64,000 nucleotides of DNA from Falsiroseomonas sp041690465 (GTDB lineage Bacteria; Pseudomonadota; Alphaproteobacteria; Acetobacterales; Acetobacteraceae). Each line of letters begins with the position of its first letter. The first letter of the stretch is position 1. The notes under the pieces were generated by a model that saw nothing but the letters and a program-made list of their open reading frames with translations, did no database searches and had not been told where the DNA came from. Made by a program: the position numbers and the translations under genes. Below are positions 26,833 to 34,847 of the stretch, piece by piece. The DNA is taken from the NCBI RefSeq assembly GCF_041690465.1, contig NZ_JAWLHG010000009.1:120230-184229 (forward strand), written 5' to 3'.

Positions 26833-27891
26833 GTGGCGACGGTCGAGCTCCGTGGCGTTCGCAAGCGCTTTGGCGACGTCCAGGTGGTTCATGGCGTGGA
26901 CCTCGCCATCGGCGATGGCGAGTTCGTCGTGCTCGTCGGCCCGTCCGGCTGCGGAAAGTCCACCATCCTCCGCATGGTGGCGGGCCTCGAGGAGGCCTCG
27001 GATGGGCGCATTCTCATCGACGGCGCAGTGGTGAACGAACGCGACCCCAAGGACCGCGACGTCGCCATGGTGTTCCAGGACTACGCGCTCTACCCGCACA
27101 TGTCGGTGGCCGAGAACATGGGCTTCTCGCTCCGCTGGCGCGGCGCCTCGCGGGCCGAGATCGCGCGTCGCGTCGAGGCGGCGGCCGGGGTGCTGGACAT
27201 CGCGCATCTCCTGGAGCGTCGTCCGCGCGAGCTGTCCGGCGGCCAGCGGCAGCGCGTCGCGATGGGTCGCGCCATCGTGCGCGACCCCAAGGTGTTCCTG
27301 TTCGACGAGCCGCTCTCCAACCTGGACGCCAAGCTGCGCGTGCAGATGCGCACCGAGATCAAGCGGCTGCGCGACCGCCTGCGCGCCACCACAATCTATG
27401 TCACCCACGACCAGGTGGAGGCGATGACGCTCGCCGACCGCATTGTCGTGATGCAGGGCGGGCTGGTGCAGCAGGTCGGCACGCCGGAGGAGATCTACGA
27501 TCATCCCGCCACCACCTTTGTCGCCGCCTTCATGGGCGCGCCGGCGATGAACCTGCTCGCCGGCCGCGTCGCGGACGGGCGGGCGGTGCTTCCGGACGGA
27601 ACGACACTCCCCATCGCGCGCGCCGCGCCCGAGGGCGGCGCCACAATCGGCATCCGGCCGGAGCGGCTGATCTGGCTGCCGCCCGGCAGCGAGGCGCCAG
27701 CCGCCATCACCGGTCCGGCCATCGTCGTCGAGCCGCTTGGCAGCGAGACGCTGGTGACGCTCGACATCGGCGGCACCGACCTGCATGTGCGCGTGCCGCC
27801 GCGCAGCGTGCGGCGCGCCGGAGAGGCGGTGCGGCTCGCGCTCGCACCCGACGATATCCACCTGTTCTCGCCCGAGGGAGCGCGGATATGA
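26833..27891 (+). CDS. CUT1-family sugar ABC transporter ATPase (UgpC/MalK/MsmK type)
   Basis: 352 residues from GTG 26833 (AACGGAG upstream). Walker A GPSGCGKST, signature LSGGQRQRVAMGRAIVRDP, Walker B VFLFDEPLSNLDAKLR and switch region TIYVTHDQVEAMTLADR are all as in MalK/UgpC. The C-terminal third forms the TOBE/regulatory beta domain (IGIRPERLIWLPPG). Its cognate binding protein and permeases lie three genes downstream (29806-32779); the NagB-like and dehydrogenase genes sit between. The stop overlaps the next start (ATGA). Confidence 0.93.
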   Translation: MATVELRGVRKRFGDVQVVHGVDLAIGDGEFVVLVGPSGCGKSTILRMVAGLEEASDGRILIDGAVVNERDPKDRDVAMVFQDYALYPHMSVAENMGFSLRWRGASRAEIARRVEAAAGVLDIAHLLERRPRELSGGQRQRVAMGRAIVRDPKVFLFDEPLSNLDAKLRVQMRTEIKRLRDRLRATTIYVTHDQVEAMTLADRIVVMQGGLVQQVGTPEEIYDHPATTFVAAFMGAPAMNLLAGRVADGRAVLPDGTTLPIARAAPEGGATIGIRPERLIWLPPGSEAPAAITGPAIVVEPLGSETLVTLDIGGTDLHVRVPPRSVRRAGEAVRLALAPDDIHLFSPEGARI

Positions 27892-28721
27892 CCGATCCGC
27901 TGCGCATTCCGGCCGACGCGCTGGCGCGTGGCACGTCCATCCGGCTGGCGGTGGTGCCGGATGCGGCTGCGCTCACGGCAGCCTTCGCGGAGGCGTTGCT
28001 GACGGAGTACCTCGCGGCCCGGCAGGCAGGCCGCGCAACGGTGGTGTTCATCGTGCCGGTCGGGCCGGTCGGGCAATACGGCGTGCTCGCGGAACTCTGC
28101 CGCGCGCGGGGCATCTCGCTGGCCGACCTGCTGCTGCTCGGCATGGACGAGTACCTGACGCCAGCGGGCGCATGGATCCCCGAGGATGATCCGCTCTCCT
28201 TCCGCGGACACATGCGCCGGCACATGACGGATGCGATGTCGCCCGGCAACGCACCCCGCATCGTCTTCCCGGATCCGCAGCGGCTTGACGAGGTGCCGGG
28301 CCTGATCGCCGCGCATGGTGGCGTGGACGTCTGCTTCGGCGGCGTCGGCATCGCCGGCCACATCGCCTTCAACGAGCCGCCCGAACCCGGCGAGCCGATG
28401 GACATAGAGGAGTTTGCGCAGCGCCCGACCCGCGTGCTGCGCCTCACGCGCGAGACGCGGACGATCAATGCGGTGACGGCGACACGCGGTGCCATCGACC
28501 TGATCCCCGAGCATGCCGTGACGGTCGGCATGCGGGAGATCCTCGGTGCACGCAAGCTGCGGCTGTTCATGAACCGACCCTGGCAGACCGCGGCCCTCCG
28601 CAAGCTGCTGCACGGGCCGGTCACGCCTGCCGTGCCGGCAAGCTATGCGCAGCGCCATCCGGACTGCACGATCACCGCGACCGAGGAGGTGACGCGCATG
28701 CCTGGTGCCGTGCTCGCATGA
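27888..28721 (+). CDS. NagB-family (glucosamine-6-phosphate deaminase/isomerase-like) protein with altered active site
   Basis: 277 residues from ATG 27888, overlapping the previous gene by four bases. Family landmarks are LLLLGMDEYL (Asp87, matching E. coli NagB Asp72), GHIAFNEP (His158, Glu163, matching His143 and Glu148) and AVTVGMREILGARKL. Two features are abnormal. The NagB GxND-GH Asp (Asp141) is Ala156 here (GVGIAGH), and the phosphate-binding PTGGTP loop is replaced by PVGPVGQY (residues 57-64). Canonical deamination of glucosamine 6-phosphate therefore looks unlikely as written. It may isomerise or deaminate a different, perhaps unphosphorylated, sugar. The next gene overlaps its stop. 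Confidence 0.85.
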   Translation: MTDPLRIPADALARGTSIRLAVVPDAAALTAAFAEALLTEYLAARQAGRATVVFIVPVGPVGQYGVLAELCRARGISLADLLLLGMDEYLTPAGAWIPEDDPLSFRGHMRRHMTDAMSPGNAPRIVFPDPQRLDEVPGLIAAHGGVDVCFGGVGIAGHIAFNEPPEPGEPMDIEEFAQRPTRVLRLTRETRTINAVTATRGAIDLIPEHAVTVGMREILGARKLRLFMNRPWQTAALRKLLHGPVTPAVPASYAQRHPDCTITATEEVTRMPGAVLA

Positions 28722-29755
28722 TGCAGGTGGCACTGATCGGCTATGGCGCCTGGGGCCGGCACCACGCACGCGCGCTGGAAGCCGCGCCCTCCGCCGCGCT
28801 GGCCGCCATCGTCGCCCACGGCGAGGCGAGCGCCGCGGCGGCGCGCGAGGAACGGCCGCGGGTGGCGGTTCACCGTGACATCGCGCCGGTGCTGGCGGAT
28901 CCCGCGATCGAGGCGGTGGTGATCGCGACGCCGAATGCGCAGCACGCGCCATTGGCCCTCATGGCCTTGGGCGCGGGCAAGCATGTGCTGCTGGAGAAGC
29001 CGATGGCACTGACGCTTGCCGATTGCGACAAGCTGGTCACCGCCGCGAAGGCATCGGGCCGTGTGCTGACCATCGGCCATGAGTTGCGCGTCTCCACGCA
29101 ATGGGGGCGCATCAAGGCGCTGATCGAGGAAGGCGCCATCGGCGCGGCGCGGCATGCAAGCCTTTCGCTGTTCCGGTTCCCCTACCGCACAGGCTCTGGC
29201 GGCTGGCGCTACGACCGCGCGACGGTCGGCTCCTGGGTCCTCGAGGAGCCCGTGCATTTCTTCGACCTGCTGCTGTGGTACGGCACCTCCTGGGGCAGCC
29301 CGGTCGCGCTGCGTGCGGTGGCGCAGGGCGACCCGGCAATGCCGCACGCGCTGGCGGTGACGCTACGCTTCGCCGGCGGTGAATTCGCCACGCTGAACAC
29401 CGTGGTCGCAGGCTTCGAACACCATGTCGCGCTGCACGTCCTGGGCGATGCCGGCGCGATTCGCAGCCTCTGGTCCGCCGCGATGGACCGCAGCTTCGCG
29501 CCGACTGCCAGCCTGCACCTGTTCCGCGGTCGGGCACAGCCGGGCGAGGCCGCGGAGGCCGTGCCGCTGACCGAGACGGGGGAGGTCTACGAACTCGTCA
29601 CCCAGGCGGAGCAGGCCATCCAGGGCTTCCGCGCCGGGCATGCCCTGGTGCCACCTGAAGCCGCCCGCGACGCCGTGCGCTGCTGCATCCTGGCCGAGCG
29701 CTCCGCCCGCGAGGGGCGCGAGATTCCATGGAACGAGGAGGCCGTCTCGGCCTAG
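28718..29755 (+). CDS. Gfo/Idh/MocA-family NAD(P)-dependent sugar dehydrogenase
   Basis: 345 residues from ATG 28718, overlapping the NagB-like stop by four bases. Rossmann motif IGYGAWGRHHARALEAAP; consensus EKPMALTLADCDKL with the catalytic-site Lys; GHELRVSTQWGRIKALIEEG; C-terminal GFO_IDH_MocA_C-type beta-sheet domain. Cytoplasmic, no signal peptide. It probably oxidises a sugar, inositol or amino sugar ring carbon, supplying or consuming the substrate of the NagB-like enzyme. Exact substrate unknown. Confidence 0.9.
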   Translation: MMQVALIGYGAWGRHHARALEAAPSAALAAIVAHGEASAAAAREERPRVAVHRDIAPVLADPAIEAVVIATPNAQHAPLALMALGAGKHVLLEKPMALTLADCDKLVTAAKASGRVLTIGHELRVSTQWGRIKALIEEGAIGAARHASLSLFRFPYRTGSGGWRYDRATVGSWVLEEPVHFFDLLLWYGTSWGSPVALRAVAQGDPAMPHALAVTLRFAGGEFATLNTVVAGFEHHVALHVLGDAGAIRSLWSAAMDRSFAPTASLHLFRGRAQPGEAAEAVPLTETGEVYELVTQAEQAIQGFRAGHALVPPEAARDAVRCCILAERSAREGREIPWNEEAVSA

Positions 29756-29805
29756 GCTTCACCGCAACGACCCCCCGGCAGGGGATAAGACAGGAGGAGA
29801 CGGTC

Positions 29806-31053
29806 ATGCTGTCACGGCGTACGCTTCTGAAGGCTACCGCCCTCACGCCGGCGGTGCTCGCCGCTCCGGCAATCGGGCAGACCACGCGCCGCATCAGCTT
29901 CCTTACATGGAACATCATCGACCAGGAGCCTCTGATCCGCGGCTGGATCACCAGTTTCCAGCGCGCCAATCCGGGCGCCGAGGTGGAGTGGCTGGACAAG
30001 AAGGGACCCGAGCTGCCGCCCTTCTACCAGACGCAGCTCGCCGCCGGCACACCGCCCGACGTGATCAACACCCAGGGCGCGCTGTGGCTGGAATACGCCG
30101 CGAGCGGTGCGCTGATGGACATGACACCGCGCCTGGCCGCCGAGCCGGAGGTGCGCAGCCGATTCAACGCCGGCTACCTGGCGAACTGGACGCTAGGCGG
30201 CAAGAACTACATGCTGCCCTTCTACATCACCAAGACCTTGCTGTTCTACAACAAGGCCATGTTCCAGCGCGCCGGCCTCTCCGGCCCGCCGCAGAGCTTC
30301 GACGATATCCTGACCTTTGCCAGCCGCATGGCGCAGGCTGAGAACACCGGCTTCCTGACCTTGAACTTCGATTGGCTCTACTGGCCGCTCTTTGCCATGA
30401 ACGGCGTGCAGCTGCTGACGCCCGACCTGAAGCGCCCCGCTTTCAACACGCCGAAGGCGGTCGAGGTGCTGGAGAAGCTGGCCCGTGCTTCGGACAGAGG
30501 TGCGATCAACAAGATCTCCTGGACCGGACGCTGGGTGGAGCCGAATGGTGCGTTCGCCGCCGGCAATGTGGGCATGCTGCACGCGCACAGCCCCGCCTAT
30601 TTCTTCATCCGCGGCCAGGGCAGCTGGGTCAATGGCGAGACGCTCGGCGTCGCGCATGCGCCGGGCGGCTTCTCCACACCGAACAGCCACGGCCTCGGCG
30701 TCTCGCGCGGCTCCCGCAACCCGGACCTCGCCTGGGAATTCGTGAAGCATGTCACGGCGAACGAACAGGCCGGGCAACTGGCGACGCAGCGGCGGATCCT
30801 GACCGGCAATACGCAGGTGGACCAGGCGCTGCTGACTTCCCTGCGCAGCTCGGACCCGTTGGTGCATGCCGTGCTGACGACGCAGCTGGAGCACACCGAC
30901 AAGATGGTGGGCAATTGGCCGATGCCGCAGGATGCACGGGTGAAGGATGCCTTCTGGCCCGAGCTGCAAAGCGCCCTGCTCGGCCGCAAGACCGCCGCCC
31001 GTGCCCTGGCCGACGCCGAGCGCCGGGTGGGTCGGGAGCTGTCTCGCGGGTGA
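29806..31053 (+). CDS. CUT1-family sugar-binding periplasmic protein (SBP_bac_1)
   Basis: 415 residues from ATG 29806, placed by a strong AGGAGGAG eight bases upstream. Signal region with RR (SRRTLLKATALTPAVLAAPAIG). Mature protein: RRISFLTWNIIDQEP, WITSFQRANPGAEVEWLD, GTPPDVINTQGALW, LPFYITKTLLFYNKAMFQRAG and GNVGMLHAHSP, the usual order for family-1 solute-binding proteins. The strong ribosome site fits the need for excess binding protein. The stop overlaps the start of the first permease gene. Ligand unknown, likely an oligosaccharide or polyol. Confidence 0.92.
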   Translation: MLSRRTLLKATALTPAVLAAPAIGQTTRRISFLTWNIIDQEPLIRGWITSFQRANPGAEVEWLDKKGPELPPFYQTQLAAGTPPDVINTQGALWLEYAASGALMDMTPRLAAEPEVRSRFNAGYLANWTLGGKNYMLPFYITKTLLFYNKAMFQRAGLSGPPQSFDDILTFASRMAQAENTGFLTLNFDWLYWPLFAMNGVQLLTPDLKRPAFNTPKAVEVLEKLARASDRGAINKISWTGRWVEPNGAFAAGNVGMLHAHSPAYFFIRGQGSWVNGETLGVAHAPGGFSTPNSHGLGVSRGSRNPDLAWEFVKHVTANEQAGQLATQRRILTGNTQVDQALLTSLRSSDPLVHAVLTTQLEHTDKMVGNWPMPQDARVKDAFWPELQSALLGRKTAARALADAERRVGRELSRG

Positions 31054-31967
31054 GTGCGGCGGCCGCCGGCTGGTGGGGCAGGAAGCGGACGCGGCAGGGT
31101 CTGCTCGTCTTCTGCTTCCTGCTGCCCTCGCTGGCGATCTTCCTGTTGTACCGCGTGATCCCACTGGGCTGGAACGCGGTGCTCTCGTTCCAGTCGTGGT
31201 CGCCGATGCGCCCCGCGCAATGGGTCGGCTTCGAGCATTACGAGGAGATGCTGTTCTACGACGACATCTTCTGGGTCGCGCTGTGGAACACGCTGGTCTG
31301 GATCGCTGCCGCGCCCGTGGCGATCGTGCTCGCGCTTGGCATCGCGCTGCTGGTCAACTCCGATCTCAAGGCCGCGCCGGTCTATCGGACCATCGTGTTC
31401 CTCTCCTACCCGCTGATGACGGTGGCGGTCGGGATCATCTGGCGCTGGATGTACGACGAGCGCGGCGGATTCATCAACTGGGCCCTGCGCAGCGCCGGAC
31501 TTATCGATCGCCCGCTCGGCTTCCTGCAGTCCTTCGACCTTGCGATGGCGAGCGTGATCCTCACCGACATCTGGCAGGTGATCGGCTTCTACATGATCAT
31601 CCTGCTCACTGGGCTGCAGCAGATCCCGCAGCACCTCTATGAAGCGGCACGCGTGGATGGCGTACCGCGGCATGCGGTGTTCCTGCATGTCACCTTGCCG
31701 ATGCTGCGACCGTCGCTGTTCCTTTGCGCCGTGATCGGGCTGCTCAACAGCTTCACCAGCTTCGACCTGGTCTATGTGATGACCAATGGCGGACCTGGCC
31801 ACGCCACGGAGCTGCTGATCACCTACATCTATAAGCTCGGCTTCGGGCAGACGAAGTTCGACTACGCGGCGGCCGTGACCGTGGTGCAGTTCCTGCTGCT
31901 TCTTGTGCTGACCTTCGCGGCGAACCGGCTGGCAGGCGGGAACGCTGGCGCCGTGGAGAAGGAATGA
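31050..31967 (+). CDS. CUT1-family sugar ABC transporter permease (MalF/UgpA type)
   Basis: 305 residues from GTG 31050, overlapping the binding-protein stop by four bases. Hydrophobic with about six membrane helices (first at about residues 20-42). The EAA motif that docks on the ATPase is EAARVDGVPRHAVFLHVTLP. The family signature near the C terminus, NGGPGHATELLITYIYKLGF, is typical of UgpA/MalF-like permeases. It pairs with the following permease. Confidence 0.92.
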   Translation: MSAAAAGWWGRKRTRQGLLVFCFLLPSLAIFLLYRVIPLGWNAVLSFQSWSPMRPAQWVGFEHYEEMLFYDDIFWVALWNTLVWIAAAPVAIVLALGIALLVNSDLKAAPVYRTIVFLSYPLMTVAVGIIWRWMYDERGGFINWALRSAGLIDRPLGFLQSFDLAMASVILTDIWQVIGFYMIILLTGLQQIPQHLYEAARVDGVPRHAVFLHVTLPMLRPSLFLCAVIGLLNSFTSFDLVYVMTNGGPGHATELLITYIYKLGFGQTKFDYAAAVTVVQFLLLLVLTFAANRLAGGNAGAVEKE

Positions 31968-32779
31968 TGCGGCGCCGCATCCCCTGGGTGAGGCATGCCG
32001 TTCTACTGGTGGTGTCTGCCATCATGCTCCTGCCCTTCTACTGGGTACTCAAGACCGCGATCACCAACGAGAATATCTACACCTACCCGCCCCGCCTGCT
32101 GCCGTTGGACCCGCATCCCTACAATTTCGTGGACGTCTGGTACCTCATTCCCTTTCCGCGCTACCTGCTGAACAGCATCATCGTCTCGGTGCTCGCCGTG
32201 GTCGGCAACGTGGTGCTGAACGCGATGGCAGCCTATGCGCTGACGCAGAACTTCCGGGCGAAGAAGCTGGTCGTGTTGCTGCTGCTCTCCTGCATGCTCA
32301 TCCCGTTCCAGGCGACCATCATCCCCGCCTATCTCATCACCGCCCGGATCGGGTTGCTGAACAGCTATCTCGGCCTCGCGCTGCCGCTGCTCTCCACCAT
32401 CATCTGCATCTTCATCTACAAATCCGCCTTCGAAGCCGTGCCGCGGAGCCTAGTGGAGGCGGCGCGGATGGATGGGCTGTCGGAGTGGCGCATCATCGCC
32501 CATGTGCTGCTGCCGCTGTCGCGCCCGGCGATCGCGACGAACGTCATCCTCGCCTTTATCTGGTCGTGGAACAGCTTCATGTGGCCGCTGATCGTGACGC
32601 GCGATGCCGACATGCAGACGCTGCCGCTCGGCCTGGCGCGCTTCCTCTCCTACATGGAGGACACGACCGGCGCGCTCTACGCCTTCGTCTGCCTGGTGCT
32701 TGCGCCCGGCATCCTGGTCTTCCTGATGGCGCAATCCGCCTTCATCCGCGGGCTGACGCAGGGGGCGACGAAGGGATGA
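31964..32779 (+). CDS. CUT1-family sugar ABC transporter permease (MalG/UgpE type)
   Basis: 271 residues from ATG 31964 (ATG also at 31967), overlapping the first permease gene by four bases. The first membrane helix is at about residues 11-30 (AVLLVVSAIMLLPFYWVLKTA). EAA motif EAARMDGLSEWRIIAHVLLP; terminal FLMAQSAFIRGLTQGATKG as in MalG/UgpE homologs. It completes a CUT1 importer with the ATPase at 26833 and the binding protein at 29806. Confidence 0.92.
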   Translation: MMRRRIPWVRHAVLLVVSAIMLLPFYWVLKTAITNENIYTYPPRLLPLDPHPYNFVDVWYLIPFPRYLLNSIIVSVLAVVGNVVLNAMAAYALTQNFRAKKLVVLLLLSCMLIPFQATIIPAYLITARIGLLNSYLGLALPLLSTIICIFIYKSAFEAVPRSLVEAARMDGLSEWRIIAHVLLPLSRPAIATNVILAFIWSWNSFMWPLIVTRDADMQTLPLGLARFLSYMEDTTGALYAFVCLVLAPGILVFLMAQSAFIRGLTQGATKG

Positions 32780-33153
32780 GCAGGGCACCACGGTGGCTGC
32801 TGTCGCGTTGGGTCGTCGTGCCGGGCACGCTGCTTTTGCTCGTGCTCGGCTGGAACATCCACGTTGCCGCGAACGCCACCGGGGTGGTGCGCGGCCGGGT
32901 CGTAGATTCCGCAGGGCAGCCGGTCGCGGGCGCGACGGTGCTGCTGTTCGAGCGGTCCTTCGTGGTCAACACGGAGAAGCAGCGCACGACGAGCGATCCG
33001 CGCGGACGCTTCCGCTTCGAGGGCAACGCCAGCCACGCCGTACAACTGCAGGCCGAGGCTCCGGATGGCGCCAGGTCCGATCGCGTCACCCTGCGGCTAC
33101 TGTTCCGCGCGCAGGACGCGGATCTCCCTTCTCCCCTGGTGGTGGAACCATGA
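32776..33153 (+). CDS. Small membrane-anchored carboxypeptidase-regulatory/TTR-like domain protein
   Basis: 125 residues from ATG 32776 (AAGGG upstream), overlapping genes on both sides by four bases. One hydrophobic helix at about residues 13-32 is followed by a single beta-sandwich domain of the carboxypeptidase regulatory-like type (VVRGRVVDSAGQPVAGATVLL, RTTSDPRGRFRFEG). The predicted topology puts the domain in the periplasm. Function is not known. Such domains bind carbohydrates or cap larger proteins. Its tight overlap within a sugar-import operon suggests a transport or periplasmic handling role, but this is inference. Confidence 0.8.
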   Translation: MSRAPRWLLSRWVVVPGTLLLLVLGWNIHVAANATGVVRGRVVDSAGQPVAGATVLLFERSFVVNTEKQRTTSDPRGRFRFEGNASHAVQLQAEAPDGARSDRVTLRLLFRAQDADLPSPLVVEP

Positions 33154-33920
33154 TCTCTGGGCGTACGCGGCTCATCCTCCTCGCCGGCGACCCGATTGGC
33201 CATACCAAGGGCTATGCCGAGTATGCGGAGGCGATCGCCTCTGCAGGGCACGATTGCGCCTATCTGCCGGCGCACGTACCGTCGGGCACGCTGTCACGCT
33301 TCCTCGCCGGGGTGACGCATCTGCGCAACCTAGGCGGCGTCGTCTGCACCATTCCGCACAAGCAGGACGCAGCCCGGATCGGCCGGTGCGACGAGGCCGC
33401 GCGCCGCTCCGGCAGCGCCAACCTCCTGCGTCCGGACGGGCAGGGCGGGTGGGAAGCCTCCATGGTGGACGGCGCCGGCTTCCTGGCGGCGGCGCAGTCG
33501 GCAGGCATCCCGCTCGCCGGGCGGCGCGTGCAGCTGCTGGGAGCCGGCGGGGCAGGGCGGGCCGTGGCGATGGCAATCGCTGCGCAGCGCCCCGCTTCGC
33601 TTGCGATCCACGATCCCGATACGGCGCGCGCGGCCGCGCTTGCCGAGGTTCTGCTCGCGGAATTCCCGGGGCTGCCGGTCATCCCCGACCTCGGACCGAG
33701 CGAGGTGCTGGTGAACTGCTCGCCGCTGGGCATGGGCAATGACAGCCGGCTCCCCTGCGACCGGTCGCTGATTCCCGCATTCGTCTATGACATCGTCAAC
33801 CGCCCGGACACGCCGTTGCTGGTTGCGGCGCGCGCGAAGGGCGCCCTGGCCGACCACGGCTACTCGATGATGGCTGCACAGATACCGCTGGTGCTGCGCT
33901 GGATGCTGGATCGCACATGA
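33150..33920 (+). CDS. Shikimate-dehydrogenase-family protein, probably not shikimate-specific
   Basis: 256 residues from ATG 33150, overlapping neighbours by four bases on both sides. The two-domain layout of AroE is clear: N-terminal GDPIGHTKGYAEY, CTIPHKQDAA with the catalytic Lys, MVDGAGF with the catalytic Asp, and NADP Rossmann motif QLLGAGGAGRAVAMAI. The C terminus has HGYSMMAAQIP. In AroE the shikimate carboxylate is held by two Ser in a HSxSP-type loop; here that loop is HTKGY. The catalytic Lys/Asp pair is kept but the substrate loop is not, so a different cyclic polyol or keto acid is likely. The sugar-operon context agrees. Confidence 0.85.
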   Translation: MISGRTRLILLAGDPIGHTKGYAEYAEAIASAGHDCAYLPAHVPSGTLSRFLAGVTHLRNLGGVVCTIPHKQDAARIGRCDEAARRSGSANLLRPDGQGGWEASMVDGAGFLAAAQSAGIPLAGRRVQLLGAGGAGRAVAMAIAAQRPASLAIHDPDTARAAALAEVLLAEFPGLPVIPDLGPSEVLVNCSPLGMGNDSRLPCDRSLIPAFVYDIVNRPDTPLLVAARAKGALADHGYSMMAAQIPLVLRWMLDRT

Positions 33921-34831
33921 GCCCGACGCTTCACCTGCTCGGCCTGCCGGCCGACACGCGAATCGTCGTGCTGCATGCCGATGATGTAGGCATGTGTCAT
34001 GGTGCCAACCGCGCCTTCCTGGAACTGTCCCGCGCCGGCCGCATCGACTGCGGCAGCATCATGGTCCCCTGTCCCTGGTTTCCGGAGATCGCGCGCGAGG
34101 CTGCGGCCGATCCGTCGCTCGATCTCGGTGTGCACCTCACCTTGACCAGCGAATGGTACGGCTACCGCTGGGGCCCCGTTGCGGTGCGAAGCGACGCATC
34201 GGGGCTGCTCGATCCGGACGGATATTTCTGGCGTGACTGCCTCGCACTGCGTCGCGCCGTGAGCCCCGCGGCGGCCGAGGAGGAGATGCGTGCACAGCTC
34301 GAACGGGCACTCGCGGCTGGCGTCGACGTGACGCACCTGGACACCCACATGGGCGCGGCGCTTCTGCCGGAACTGCTGCCCGCCACGCTGCGCATCGCGC
34401 GCGAATTTCGCCTTCCGCTGCTGCTGCCGCGCGAACTCGACAGCTATCTCTCCGTCCTGCGCCTCGGCAATGTGGACGCTGGCCCATACGCGCAGGCGGT
34501 GGCCGAATTCGACGCAGCCGGCCTGCCGGTGCTCGACCGCTTCGCGATGACGCCCGGCGTGCCATCCAACGAGTCCGAGGCGGCCTATGCCGCCCTCCTC
34601 GCGCCCACCGCGCCTGGCCTCACCTATGTGGCGCTGCATCCGAACGGAGCCGAGGATATTGGCGATATCCAGCGCCACCACCCGCGCGCCCAACCGCATT
34701 GGCGGACGGACGAGTTGCGCCTGTTCGGCAACGGACATTGCGATGCGGTGATCGCCAGGGCCGGCGTGCAGCGCCTGGGCATGCGCGCATTGCGCGACCT
34801 GCATCGGCGAACACCCGCGTTGCCCGCCTGA
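33917..34831 (+). CDS. ChbG/YdjC-family carbohydrate deacetylase-like protein
   Basis: 304 residues from ATG 33917, overlapping the previous stop by four bases; last gene of the run. Family landmarks are the metal Asp pair VLHADDVGMCHGANRAF, LGVHLTLTSEW, the metal-binding HLDTHMG pattern (His-x3-His) and a late VALHPNG His. ChbG removes an acetyl group from chitooligosaccharides, and YdjC relatives act on related substrates. Here it would prepare an N-acetylated sugar for the NagB-like and dehydrogenase steps. No signal peptide, so cytoplasmic. Confidence 0.87.
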   Translation: MSPTLHLLGLPADTRIVVLHADDVGMCHGANRAFLELSRAGRIDCGSIMVPCPWFPEIAREAAADPSLDLGVHLTLTSEWYGYRWGPVAVRSDASGLLDPDGYFWRDCLALRRAVSPAAAEEEMRAQLERALAAGVDVTHLDTHMGAALLPELLPATLRIAREFRLPLLLPRELDSYLSVLRLGNVDAGPYAQAVAEFDAAGLPVLDRFAMTPGVPSNESEAAYAALLAPTAPGLTYVALHPNGAEDIGDIQRHHPRAQPHWRTDELRLFGNGHCDAVIARAGVQRLGMRALRDLHRRTPALPA

Positions 34832-34847
34832 CGATCCGCAGTCGCCC

